Source of the DNA: Ignelater luminosus | Taxonomy: Eukaryota; Arthropoda; Insecta; Coleoptera; Elateridae | DNA length: 64,000 nt | Reading direction: 5' to 3' | Assembly: GCA_011009095.1 (NCBI GenBank) | Contig: VTPC01005555.1 | Location: 16,887 to 80,886 of the forward strand | Shown here: one piece after another, positions 23,201 through 34,392 of the stretch | Layout: each line of letters starts with the position of its first letter | Numbering within the stretch: position 1 is the first letter of the stretch | Notes under the pieces: generated by a model | Told to the model about the DNA's origin: nothing | Database searches by the model: none | What the model saw: only the letters and a program-made list of their open reading frames with translations | Translations under genes and position numbers: made by a program

Positions 23201-24650
23201 GAGAATAGGATTCCGTAGTCATTAGTAGTACTTACATGGTTTTTGGAATATTGTGCTGCATTTATGAAAGCTTGCAACCAAAGCCCTCTTTCCGCTTTTC
23301 TTGTTTACTTTCTAGATATCTAGAAGCTGCAAAAAGTCTGCAATTAGAAGAGGTAGTTGTGACCGGCCAGAATTCCTCATTGTCGATTGTCAGAATGTTT
23401 AATATTTGTAAATGCAAAACACATAGAAACAAAAGAACTTATTTTGGTGTAACATCAAGTATGATCCCAATAAAAAAAGGTTCCTGCGGCTTAAAGTAAG
23501 TTTTTTTTCATACTTCAACAACTTACCATCTAACACACCGCCTCATTATAGCAAAATGTCAAGAAACGTATTTTGCCTACCGTATTACTATTGGATTTCG
23601 AACATTTGGTATTAAGTAGTCAAAGTTAACCAAGATACCAGAATATTCCCAACTTCCCCTAGACATTCGAAATTATATTCTGGTATAAAGTTGATCTTGT
23701 TAAGGATTGAGATCGGACCTGTGCCAATATCTTTAAGTGACCAGTTCCAGTGCGGTTACCTTCTTTCATTTTTGTCGTCAGTTGTAATCTATTAAGGCTT
23801 AGTAACGCTTTCCTTTTTACATGGAGCTGTAGAGGATTTAGATCTAACACTGCCTTCATGGTTAAAGAGGAACTTGAATATATTGTTCTTATCGCTTATT
23901 TTCTTGTTAAATGTGCCAACTTGATTACTTTTCCTTTTAGCATAAAAGAACCTATAAGTTAAGCTTTCGTCTCTTAGTACAAGGTACAATAGTTGTTTTA
24001 CTGGAACTGTTAAGTTCCAGGCATCAATATTTTATGAAAGAGGGATAGTTTGCATGTGCTGTATTTGCGGTTACAACTGGTAGATTGGCTGCGTATCCTT
24101 AGATACGAAAATCAGATTTGTGTAGAAATGAAGGGAGACAGAATTTAGCCTCATCATCATCATCGTTTACCATATTTATCGCATTGATCTTGTTTTGTAG
24201 AAATTTTTACGTTTACTAAGTAAACAGCGAGGTAAATTAACCGGAGAAGGAAAATCAATGTAAGAACATCCTAAATGTTTTTTAGTTTAATTCATAATTA
24301 ATAGCAGTATTGACATTTTAGTCTCATTTTATAAATTGAATGACTATATTGTGTATCTGTCTATTTTTGATCATTAAATTTATTTACTCTAGATTTCTAA
24401 TAGTTCATTAATGTTTGTGTACCTACTAGGTATATCCCTTGAAATATTCATTTGTTTTCTCTTTTACTGTACAAACTGCTTTTCACTCTATAAAACAAAA
24501 ATAAACATCTGTAAAAAACAGTTTTCTTCCATGCTTTTCTGTAACAGAATACAGAAATTGAAGCACTGATATTTTGCAAACACCCCATACATAGACAAAA
24601 GAGAAATTTATCTATTTGTAGCAGAACAAAATTGTTTCTTTCCACTTCTT
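23201..24650. other. Intergenic, nothing recognised
   Basis: Short frames on both strands (for example 23236-23499 on +) lack any family resemblance. The 5' end of the Tigger remnant may extend into the first few hundred bases. Confidence 0.3.
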
Positions 24651-24810
24651 TAGCTTTGCCTTTATCACATTATTCAGGTGAAATCTTAAAGAATAGAACA
24701 TTCTTGTCAAGCTCATTTTTGTGTTTGATGTCCAGTACTGCACGCATAGATACGATTAACGTTAAGACAGTGCTTTAAATTTACCTGAAGATTTCAATAA
24801 TAATATCAAC

Positions 24811-25188
24811 ATGTTTTCTTTTGATCGCTTGCTTATGCAAATCATAGCTGTAATTAACATGATGCTTATTTCAATAAGGGTGGGTATAGTAGGAGCCCAT
24901 GTCGTTTGGAAGAAAATTAATACAAGTTTAGATAATGTGATAGAACCTTTCGAAATAGAACCGCCACCACGATCTTAAACTAATTGAATATGGGTATGAA
25001 TTTTTATGTTTCTGTTTGTTTTAATTTGTATATGATTTGCTCGTTTTAACTGCAATTAACAATATAAGAGAGTAACTTAAAAAAAAAATATCAAAAATAT
25101 TTTAGTCATTCTCAACCAATTAATCTTTCCCTGTATTTTGTTGCAGAATGAAAGAGGCCAACGTCATTCTGGAAATGATGAACAGTAG
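24811..25188 (+). pseudogene. Small hydrophobic protein, family member 2 (exon 1 stops early)
   Basis: Exon 1 starts at 24811 (MFSFDRLLMQIIAVINMMLI) and keeps the end of the family core as WKKINTSLDNVIEPFEI. An in-frame TAA at 24976-24978 closes it at 55 residues, and a TGA follows. The family-type donor (GTATGAAT at 24994) still lies in phase 0, exactly 61 codons from the ATG. Exon 2 (25147-25188, after TTGTTGCAG) still reads NERGQRHSGNDEQ then stop. Splice sites and tail are therefore preserved but unreachable in this reading. It is either a recent pseudogene or a member that now ends at residue 55. The upstream region aligns only weakly with the other members. Confidence 0.6.
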
Positions 25189-25346
25189 CGTCTTCGTCTT
25201 AACGTCTTTTAATATTTTTTGTTATGCGTTCTTTTGTATATTTTATTGTATATATATGTTGTTAAATAATCTGATGAAAACTAATATTAAGATGGAAAGA
25301 TATAAATATTTAAAGTGCTTGCAGCAGCAAATTCTATATTTTTAGT

Positions 25347-25360
25347 AAATAAATATTTTA
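25347..25360 (+). promoter_or_regulatory. Conserved 3' motif / poly(A) region, member 2
   Basis: This is the same AAATAAATATTTTA as at the other three genes, 159 bp after the exon-2 stop. A second downstream TAATAAAT occurs near 25400. Confidence 0.55.
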
Positions 25361-25399
25361 ACTAAATCACGTCGTGTTTGTACTTTTTGTGTAATACTT

Positions 25400-26330
25400 G
25401 CTAATAAATTATTTAAAAAGAAATACTTATTAGTAGAGAAATTACTTGTTTTCAACTTCCAGAAGCTTAAATAAAGAGCTACACTTCAAAATGCAGTTTT
25501 TACCAAAACAACACTTTGGCAAATTGAGATTTTTTGCTGCTATCAAAGTTATAGTCATTTATTAACTTTTATGTCAAAAATGTGTGTAACAGCACTTAGA
25601 AAAGAAAATGTTAGCATCAAATTAAAAAGTGATGAAAAAGATGAAAGTAATTTTACAATAAGTCAATAAGAAAATACGTTTTGATTGAAACATTTCCAAA
25701 TGCTGCATTATGAAACAAAAATATTGCTTTATTGAAACTGAATACAAAACTAATAACATTATTATTAGAATAGTACAGTGAAATTGGACACTTTCCAAAT
25801 GAAACTAAAATTATCATTTCTGTCAAAGCTTTTTGAAAAAAAAAACTACAACCTTGGTCGTTGGTCCTTCTCTTCACAATCGCATACATCTTCAGCATTT
25901 TCACCATTATCCCATCATCATTAGCAGAGTTTGTCTGATCAATAAGTGTTTTGTACCCTACTAAGCTGTGGAAGATCTCTGCAGCTGATCTGAACATGGG
26001 CTGCCTTTCCATCATAGGCAGTTTTCAATAACATGTCAATATCTTTAAGCAGAACTAGTTATCCAACTTCAAAATTTTTTATTATCTCCTGCTGATAATG
26101 ATATCTCTTGCTATTAGAGAATGGCTTAGGATGAGAGTTACGTTATTACTGAATTTATCTGATAGTGAAGATAGTGAGCTAGAGTTGAAACTAGCTTCGA
26201 TTTAACATTTTTTTTAACAATTCTGCGCCATTTGCCTTATTATCAGATCATAATTTGGCGACGAGCAGCACAATAAATTTTACTAGTCTTACTGTATTGT
26301 TGACCTTGCCTTTTTGGCAGTCGTAATTTT
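25400..26330. other. Unassigned region with one unrecognised complement frame
   Basis: On the complement, 26015-25653 is open for 120 codons (starting MMERQPMFRSAAEIFHSLVG). The first half looks like a protein fragment, perhaps from a transposon, but I cannot assign it. The remainder is AT-rich and non-coding. Confidence 0.25.
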
Positions 26331-26331
26331 A

Positions 26332-26720
26332 TTATGCAAGCGCTTCACAGTCGTTGAGGTGAACACCAGTCATATCCTCTTGTCCGCCACACAGCACGCA
26401 TGAAGTAGTATCGACAACGCCTGTAAGTAACTGTGCCCTGTGTGCAGTCTGAAGCAGACACGGCCACGTCTCTGAGAAGGTCAAAAGACAAGCGGCCATT
26501 GGACTCCAACAGGAAAAACCACTGCTTGCCTTCCGCCTGTCTTTCACCTCACTCCTTAGTGCTCTTCTTAACAGTCTTTTTGCTGTGTTGAATTTCAAGT
26601 GTACCTAGGGTTGCTGCTTCTTAAAACCCTCTTTTGCCAGTCTATCAGCTTTCTCGTTTCCCCCGAATCCACAGTGACTGAGGATCCACTACATGCAGAG
26701 AGTGTAAGGTGGATATAGAA
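26332..26720 (-). pseudogene. LINE RNase H / 3'-end fragment
   Basis: The complement reads WILSHCGFGGNEKADRLAKE (RNase H C-terminal motif with catalytic His and Asp), then LRRALRSEVKDRR, and a Cys-His motif CVLCGGQEDMTGVHLNDC typical of the tail after RNase H in Jockey/I-type LINEs. One stop interrupts it near 26605. The 5' portion is missing. It abuts a second LINE fragment in the opposite orientation at about 26760. Confidence 0.75.
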
Positions 26721-26759
26721 GAGATAGGCATCCAGCAGACATAGGGGAAATTTAGATTA

Positions 26760-27429
26760 GGGGAGTGGAGCTCCATTTTCCAGTGCGAGCTCATCGCCAT
26801 TAGAAAGGCATTAGTATTCCTTAAGGATAATGATTTTGCATTTTGGGAGTGTACACTAAATAGCAATAGTAAATCAGCTTTAATGGCATTAGAGGGTATG
26901 AGAAACCCAACTAGGTTGCAGGTACAAACATGGCAAGTATATAGGAAGGTAGTGGACAGGGTTAGGTTAAGGATAAGATGTAGGAATAGAGGGGAATGAG
27001 AGAACAGACGAGCTAGCAAAACAGGCAGCTATAGAGAAAGGAGTGGAGACGGTGTTAGGCACCGTCCCTAGAACATTAGTAAAGAGAAGGTTAAGGGAAA
27101 GGGTAATAGAGTCATGGGATGAGAGATGGAGTCGCGCCAACACAGTAGCAAAGTTCATTCAGAATGTGGGGATCAGAGCTAGAATAGGAAAATTAGATAG
27201 GGACGTAGTACAGTGGAAACCCATAGAGGAGATAGGATGCGAGTGTGGAGAAGGGGAAGAAAATGCTGAACATATGCTTTTCAAGTATAGGATAGGACAA
27301 CAGGCTAGAGCCGAAGGGGATAAGGAATTAGTTAGGGCAGGATATAGATGGCCACGAAACATAGATGAGGTAGAGAGACCAAGTAGGGTGATAGAATGGT
27401 GGGTGGAGCTACAGAAATTTGTAAGGTAG
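26760..27429 (+). pseudogene. LINE RNase H and C-terminal tail (R1-like), 5'-truncated
   Basis: The + strand starts inside RNase H (FQCELIAIRKALVFLKDNDF, then LNSNSKSALMALEGMRNPTR). A frameshift occurs near 26990, after which it reads on through KQAAIEKGVETVLGTVPRTL. It then shows the tail motif RRLRERVIESWDERWSRANT and the zinc-knuckle-like CECGEGEENAEHMLF, ending at 27429 after WWVELQKFVR. The 3' part is uninterrupted for 128 codons, so this copy is younger than the other LINEs. A GC-rich 3' untranslated region follows. Confidence 0.8.
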
Positions 27430-28135
27430 ATGCAGAGGCTAAAGGTGCCGAGAGAAATTTAGGTATTTAGGATAGAAATAGATAATGAAATATGGGGGGG
27501 AGCCTCCCATCGATGTACCTTAGCGTCGGCCCTCCGAGGTGGCCGGCTTGCTTCCGAGACCCAATCCGTGTTTGCATTGCTACCTTGCCTGAGTAAGAGG
27601 GCTGCCATGGGGCTTCTATGGATGCGGAGGTGAGAGCAACCGGGAAAGGAGAAAGTGTGACGCAGGTGGTTGGCGGCCTTGGGGAACTGGGGTCGGGGTG
27701 TGGAGAGGAGAGGCGTTAAATAGGGTACAAATAGGATACATAGGTAATAGGGAAAATAGAAGGCTAGGACAGAGGGGATACACAGGTTAATAATAAGGGG
27801 GGCAGAATATTAGGATAATTAGGGAAGCGGCAAGAAGGCGAGAATTAACATAAATAGGAAAGTAACACATCAGGGGCCAATTTAGCATAGACTAGCCTAA
27901 TAAAGAAAAGTGCGAATTGGCAAACGGTTAAAAGTGACGATAATAAAAAAGTGCGTTAGTTAGGTAGGAAAGAATCAGGGGGGAAAGGGTCGGGCAGGTC
28001 CGCTATTGGTAAGCAAACGAAGTTCGCGGACGAAACCAGACTGTTATCAAAAATAGCAGGGTTTTTGTTTAGGAATGACGACAATGCCGCGTATTAACGG
28101 AGAATGTAGTACCGTATGGTGGAGCATCCTTTGTG
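27430..28135 (+). mobile_element. GC-rich 3' untranslated part of the preceding LINE (probable)
   Basis: The composition changes sharply to G-rich on the + strand from 27480 (GGGGGGGAGCC) to about 28060. It contains no open frame of note. Position and base bias fit the 3' UTR of the LINE ending at 27429. The right boundary is not defined. Confidence 0.45.
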
Positions 28136-28139
28136 ACGA

Positions 28140-31100
28140 ATCAGCGTGACTCAGAAAGAATCATGCAAATACCAAATTTACATGTATGTCCACCCAGGCC
28201 CTAATAACTCTGATAGGAGTTACCTTCCATGGACATAAGAGTCAGAATAGCTGCCTGGGAATCAATGAGAAGTACTGCTTTATTCTCAAGCTCGACTTTA
28301 AAGCTTTCAAAGGTTAGGAGGACAGACTTTACCTCTCCATCAAAATTCTAGGCCAATGCTCCGCTGCTTGCAAGATCTGGAAGTTTTCTCCGTAGACTCC
28401 TGCGCCCCTATTACCTCAAGCATCATTCGCCGATCTATCTATCTGTGACTGTATATCTTTCATGAATGGTTCCCAGTCCAATGCTTCTTTGCATGGTTGG
28501 TGGAGTTTCACTTTTATTCATCGGTTTGATCAAGTCCAACTTCGTCTTAGGGATGTGGCGTACCAAAACATCCCTAACTGCATATCCTGGGAAGGGTACT
28601 CTTTCTTTTGTATCCAAATCATATGTCTCTTCGAGTTCAGACGCTTTTACAAAAAAGGATTTCTGTGCTTTCAGTCGCTGAGTTGGCGGTTTATAGTTCT
28701 TCCAATAGTCCGTCTCCAGGCGGTTTACCTTTTCATTTAAACTTCTTACTGCCACCGGTTTGCAATTCCATCGCGTTAATAAGAGTAGAGCTGGAACCCA
28801 AAAGTATCAATCTTTTGGTTCTGAGTTCTATCTAGCTTTTCCAGAGTTGTCTTAGGGCTGACAATCAGTTCGTTCCCATACTGCATCAAGGGTTTTGCAT
28901 GCTTGCGTCAAGCTTTGTGCTAGCTAATAGACCTGCTTTGACCACTGCAACTTAGTATCAAGCTGAACCCTTAAATAAGTAGCGGCTTTTGTTTCACTTA
29001 GGGGCTTGGGCTCGTAGAGTAAAGATAGTCCTCCTTGTTGCTTTGTGGACAGTATAAACAGTAAGAATTCCGAATTTTCTGGGTTGACAATTAGTTCATT
29101 TTTATTAGCCTAAGATAAAAGTTGGGATAAAACCTGGTTTATAGTTGCTTTTATCTCACAGCTGGTTGCCCAAATGACTAAGTCAGCTGCATAAAGTAGA
29201 ACTTGGATACCAGGGATACTTTGGACTGCAGCAATAATACAGTTGATAATTAGATTAAAGAGAACAGAGCTGATGACAGATTCTTGAGGCAGTCCTTACC
29301 TGGTCTGTCTGTACTGAGAGATGGTTTCGCCATACTTTATTTTTTCTGTGAGAAAAAGGAGAAGTTGGGTCTGAACATATTTCCTTTAAGGTCGAGGGGT
29401 TGTAGTTTACTAAATAGTTTTTTTCTCCACACCCGGTCAAAGGCAGTCCTGGAATCGATGAGTACAGGCAGAGTGCTTTGCTTGTAGTGAAAACTGTCTT
29501 TAATCTCCTGAGTTAGCTCGGCAACTTACTCTATTGTCCCTCTGTCTTCTAAAGCTTGCCTGCCTGTTTAATATTAGCTTGTGCCTCTCAACTAATATTT
29601 GTAGCTTGCACAGCAACATTCTCTCATGTACTTTGAAGAATACGCTCGTTACTGATATGGGCGGAAAGCTTGCTGGCGTGTTTGGTTTCTTGCCCTTGTA
29701 GGGAATAGAGATAGTTTTTGCCGTGCAACACGCTTCAGAAACTCAGAATGTATTTCATCTAGACGCGGGTTTCTTCCTGTATTTGTTTCTTTCAAAGTCA
29801 GATTGAGCTCAAAGTCGGTAAAATCAAATACATCGAGGTCATCTCTTCCCCCGATGAGTAGTCTGCAGTCATTTTGATTTCTGGAAAACTGTTCTCTTTT
29901 TTCGGGGTGAAGTTGTATATTTTTACACAAAGATCGCAGAAGAATTTTGCTATTTCGGTGTCAGATGCAAGCAGCCTTGCACCGTTGGCAAAAGAATTTT
30001 TCTTCCTGGGACCATTGTAGTTATTCAACACTGAAACAAAAGAGTGAGCTTTTAGTCCTTTTCTTGGAAATCGAGTTCGCTTAAGAAAGATCTGTATGAG
30101 TCCCGTTTAGAGTAAATTATTGTTTCCCTAAGTAGTGCGCTTTTTTACTTAAAATTTTGCTCATCATTTTTGTTCCCAGTCTTCTCAGTTAATTCCCTTC
30201 CTTGATCTCTTTCTTGGTTTAGGCGCGAGAGCTCCGCAGCACAGTCTGGGGCGTATCACTTAACTTTTCCTCTAAAGATAGCCTTCTTAGCAGCCTTAGT
30301 AATTGCTTCTTTGATTGAAGCATAACTGGAATCGACAGGTCTGGGGTCACAAGATTTTCCGGAGTTTCAGCGTATAGGTTCCAGTCGGCTTTTTTAAAAT
30401 TCCATGGTAATTTTGCTTTTGGTAACTTTTTGGGTAACTTTCTTTTTTTAATGATCCACTAAAAATATTTTGTGTCTAAAATTACTAGATTCTGGCTAAA
30501 AGGAGTACTGAGCGTAGAGGAAATGGCCGAATGGGCAGGGACTACAACAAGGTGAAAGGTCCCTCCACCGTAAGGGAGGAATGTGGGGCACCTGCTATCA
30601 TTATCAATGAATTGCTCTAGGTGACTTGATATAAACTGTTCAAAAAGTCTACCAGTGAGACAAGTATCGCTATATCCCCAAAGGGTAAAATAAGCATTTA
30701 GATCTCCCAAGAGAACACAATGATGATCCCACAATTGCCCAAGGCAAAGCAGATCAAGCTGATTTCTGGGAGAGTTGTATATAATCAGTAACCTTCTGTG
30801 CACTTCACCTTTCTACAACTTCATTTCTGCTACTTCCATTTTATTTTCCGCGGTAATAACTTTAATTTCTTTTGAAACGAGCTGTAAGTGAGGACTTAGC
30901 TACGATTAACAATCCTGATGCCACCGTTCTCGATCTTTTTATGACGTAGGTTTGATATCCATTCAGTTGGAAATATTGCTCATTGTTAGTTGAAGTACCT
31001 GCCTTCCCTTTTGCATAGAAGTCAATATCGTTGTTCGTCACTGTGTTTTTAAATTCTGTAAACTTGTCACTAGTTAGGCCATCTGCGTTTCAAAGCAAAG

Positions 31101-31230
31101 TTCTGAGCAGAATGTTGTCGTCAGGGTCTTGAAGAAGACCGTTGGCCTAGTCGTTTGTTTTTCTTTGGCCTGTTCATGTCGTCGCTATTACGTGTTTGGG
31201 CTGTTTGTTCTTGACGACAGGTGTCAATCA
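28140..31230 (-). pseudogene. LINE with endonuclease, RT and RNase H, decayed
   Basis: This is a near full-length Jockey-superclade element on the complement. The endonuclease begins near 31230 (LRTLL then NADGLTSDKFTEFKNTV) and continues with NNEQYFQLNGYQTYVIKRSR. Its catalytic region is LLGDLNAYFTLWGYSD at about 30700. RT starts around 29830 (DFELNLTLKETNTGRNP), has FDRVWRKKLFSKLQPLDLKG near 29430, and a catalytic box reading LLYAADLVIW at about 29190, where YADD is expected. RNase H includes DGEVKSVLLTFESF and LLIDSQAAILTLMS near 28340-28230. At least six frameshifts are needed to join these parts. No poly(A) tail or target duplication was fixed. Confidence 0.8.
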
Positions 31231-32580
31231 TTTAGCTTTAGACAGAGGGTACCACTGACATTACCCCCGATTTGGTAAGAAAGTTTTGCCAATTTTTCGA
31301 TAGTTTATACGATTTTTAAAATGGAAATTAGATTCTAATAATTCTTCAAAATGTGGAGCGGCTGGAAGACGAAGTGCCATTGTGTAGCTACAGTGAATAG
31401 CTGTTCTGGAAGTTTGCACTTTATCTAAAATGTAATATTGTATGTTTCCATGTGCAAATATGCTGAGGAAAAAAAAGAATGAATATGTTCCAATCCTTGA
31501 GTGAATGTTATTGTTTTGGACTGCGATGTTTGCTGTTACATCTGCGCATAATTTCCGGTTGGTGTTTAGATTTGTTGAGGAAGATATGAGTTTGTGAATT
31601 TGTCTCTTTAACTTTGTCCTTTCTGTTTGTCGGATTGTTACAATTTGGATTGTCCCATTTGCAGCTAGGTGAATTTCTGAAATTTTGGCTAACGATTAGG
31701 ATTATTTTCTAATTCTATCTGCTAGTGAAAACAGTTGACTAGAAGTGAGGCAAATCTCAGTGTGACAGAAAAATCAATACTTCGAATGTGAGAGTTAATA
31801 GTGTCTTTCAGAATGTGGAGTGGTTGAGAGTGAGAAGATGATGTGCCATTGCGTTTTGTTACAGTTTTATTTGTTTAAGACTTTTTAAACTCGGCATGCG
31901 AAGTTGCTTTGTTTGAAGCACAAGGCTGTGTGCCAGAAGATGCTGTAGCTAAATTACTGTCTAGGGAGTAGTCAAGCAGAATCAATGTTTTCAGAACACT
32001 TCTATGCCTTGTATCTAAAATATCATTGGCTCTATTTATCTTCAGTTGTTGACGGGGACTGTATTTAAGTCAAGCTTACGTTTAAACTGTTCCATTCAGT
32101 TTGCAATTTTGTTACAGTCAGAGTAGAACTCTTCTTATTCTCTTTTTCTACATTTTCTACTTTTCTCTTGTCTCTCATGTTTTTTCAACCGCCGCATTTT
32201 TTCTTATTCGCCACGAAAGAGTTTTCTACTAGAACTTAAGTGAACAGGTTTAACCCACAACAAACATGCTTTAAAACTATTGACATCGGTATTGCAAAAC
32301 AGGAAAAACTTTTGTTTATTTAATGCAAGAAAATTGTCAAAGTAAATCATAATATAAAATCTTAGGACTGAAAAATTAAATTATGATGATAGCATGTTTG
32401 TTGATGATGTTAAAAGGTACAACAGAATTTAAATTTAACTGTGTTAAGATTTTCTCAAAAATAATTCTAGAGAAAATTAAATTATTTTCGAGTTTTACGA
32501 TCGCACTGTATAATAAAATAGTTTTCATTTACTTTAAAGTTAATCTAGTTTAAAAAAAATTATTTTCAAATTTCTTAGTT
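31231..32580. other. Intergenic with a diverged direct repeat
   Basis: A block at 31343-31395 (TTCTTCAAAATGTGGAGCGG, then GAAGTGCCATTG) is repeated at 31803-31860 as TCTTTCAGAATGTGGAGTGG, then GATGTGCCATTGC. This indicates a duplicated segment about 460 bp apart. The region may be the 5' untranslated part of the LINE on the complement. No gene is seen. Confidence 0.35.
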
Positions 32581-32584
32581 TCTT

Positions 32585-32745
32585 TCTAATCGTATCATTG
32601 CATGCCATTCTAAAAAGAGCACATAAATGTTTTTCGTTAGAATTTATGATGTTCGATATGAAAGGCTGAAGGATTTGGAAAGCGATAACGTTCCAGTCTT
32701 TTAAATTCATTCAGAAAAGCAGGGTATTTTAAGAATAAATTAAAT
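32585..32745 (+). promoter_or_regulatory. Conserved upstream block of family member 3
   Basis: The block starts TAATCGTATCA and contains AGAATTTATGATGTTCGATA. It ends with TCTTTTAAATTCATTCAGAA, AAGCAGGGT and an AT-rich run to the ATG. It aligns along its length with the blocks at 13876 and 45219. The TATAAAG position of the others reads CTAAAAAG here. Confidence 0.6.
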
Positions 32746-33139
32746 ATGTTGTGTACAATAGAAATGCTTTTACGCGATTCGTTGAAATACACAATTATTT
32801 CAACCCTTAATATAGGCAAGCATAGCATATTATGGATGTGTTTAATGTGGAATTATGTCAATGATTCTTTGGGTTCAGTTGTACAACCATTTCCTGTTAC
32901 TATATCAAGTGAAGGTGAATTGGGTTATCCTTTACCAAGCACTAGTAAAAACCAGGTATGAATACTAATTTTATTAGATAAATGATGTCAAGAAAATCAG
33001 AATAATTACAAGCAAAGCTTAAAAGAAAAACTTCAAAATTTATGTTCTTACCATTCAGAAATTAATTCCTTTTGTCTTTCTTTTGTTACAGGATGGAAGA
33101 GGTCGTCGTTTATCTTCTATTGAAGAAGAATATTACTAG
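32746..33139 (+). CDS. Small hydrophobic protein, two-exon family member 3
   Basis: Exon 1 (32746-32955, 70 codons) starts MLCTIEMLLRDSLKYTIIST and carries the family core HSILWMCLMWNYVNDSLGSV followed by VQPFPV. The donor CAG|GTATGAATAC is in phase 0. The intron is 136 bp with a T-rich tract and TTGTTACAG. Exon 2 (33092-33139, 48 nt) adds DGRGRRLSSIEEEYY. Total 85 residues. The N-terminal half is moderately hydrophobic (one possible membrane helix, residues about 15-40); the tail is charged and Tyr-ended. Structure and both splice sites are intact, so this is the best preserved member together with member 4. Function is unknown. Confidence 0.7.
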
Positions 33140-33278
33140 TAGTTGTACAATTTTGCGTTAGTTGTTGTTCAATTTTTGTATTTTTATTGTAGTGCCATTA
33201 CTAATTAATAAAACACACGTAAAATAAAAAAATGAAATGTATATAGATAATGCTGGTCGTAATACTTATATTTGTAAT

Positions 33279-33292
33279 AAATAAATATTTTA
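33279..33292 (+). promoter_or_regulatory. Conserved 3' motif / poly(A) region, member 3
   Basis: AAATAAATATTTTA lies 140 bp after the stop, inside TTTGTAATAAATAAATATTTTAA. An earlier AATAAA is at 33207. Confidence 0.55.
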
Positions 33293-33542
33293 ATGAGCTT
33301 TACTTTTTTTATTTATTTTAATGTTTTTTATATAGGATGCTCAATAAATGTAAAATTTATTTACTTGATGTTTGAAAATAGAACATCTCAAAACCTTTTA
33401 TATTATGGGTTTTTTAAATTTACTATTCGTTATTGATCACAACAGTATAGCATTATAAACTGCTAACATCATTTCTTTGGTGTTATTCAATTATTTGAAG
33501 TGAAATAAATGTCTTACATATCTTTGGTATTCTTTATAGACG

Positions 33543-34054
33543 GTGATTGAAACCCAAAAATGTTCGGTTGACTTGATAAACAATGTTCTTATTTTCAGCG
33601 ACAAGAAGAACGAAGTCTACAGGAAGCAGAATAAAAATTTACATGGCTGTAAGCAGAGTTTAAAAAGGTTTTACCCGGGATACAAAACGAGTGCTTTTCC
33701 TAAAGGGCTGGTTCTGTCTTTTGTAAAAACTCTTTTTTTTATTTTGTGTTATACAAAATGTTGTCTTGAGTCCCGTCTGATCAATCAATTAAGAACAGTT
33801 TGATAATTAAAATAGTAACTTTTTTTTATAAGTGGATTTATTCAAAACCTATTTGTAACCACCGCCACCAGATCCTCGATGAAGAGGACTTTCACGGCGA
33901 CTTGTACTCAAACTTTGGGACTCAATTTTTTTCTTTGTCCCTTAGTAACTATCTTGAGCAAGTTCTATTTATTGGTGACCATAGAGCGTGTCCCTATTGT
34001 ACTAAATCGCAATTTTACCTAAAAAGCAGAAAGAATGGTGGGCATAACATATAA
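33543..34054 (+). other. Unrecognised short open frames
   Basis: Two + strand frames (33543-33803 and 33800-34054) overlap by four bases. The first begins MIETQKCSVDLINNVLIF; the second includes LSNYLEQVLFIGDHRACPYC and resembles a transposon fragment more than a host gene. No family could be assigned. Confidence 0.25.
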
Positions 34055-34392
34055 CCCAGCAGGTAGTTTCTCCGGGATGTCTGTCTCACTGGGTACGCAA
34101 ATATATTCTGTTATCTCAAAAAACAATTATTATTTTCAATAAGGAAAAGTGCTATACCTTGACCCCACTATACCTGTAACAAATTCATATTTATATGTTT
34201 TCAGGTTTTTTTTCATAGGCTACCAACCCCTAAATGAACTCTATCTTATGCTGATATGTTTTTTATAAAATACGATCCTATAGCTTGTTTACAATTAGGT
34301 TTAAAAAAATTGCAAGTGGCTCAAGGTACAGATGATGTTGTACCTTAAGCCCTAGTGGAATGCGCCTTGAACCGTAAGAAGAAAAATAAATA

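Noticed and set aside
25148-25345. + strand frame MKEANVILEMM..., 65 codons
   Set aside because: It is the +1 shadow of exon 2 of family member 2 running into the 3' untranslated region. The phase-0 reading (NERGQRHSGNDEQ then stop) matches the tails of the other members.
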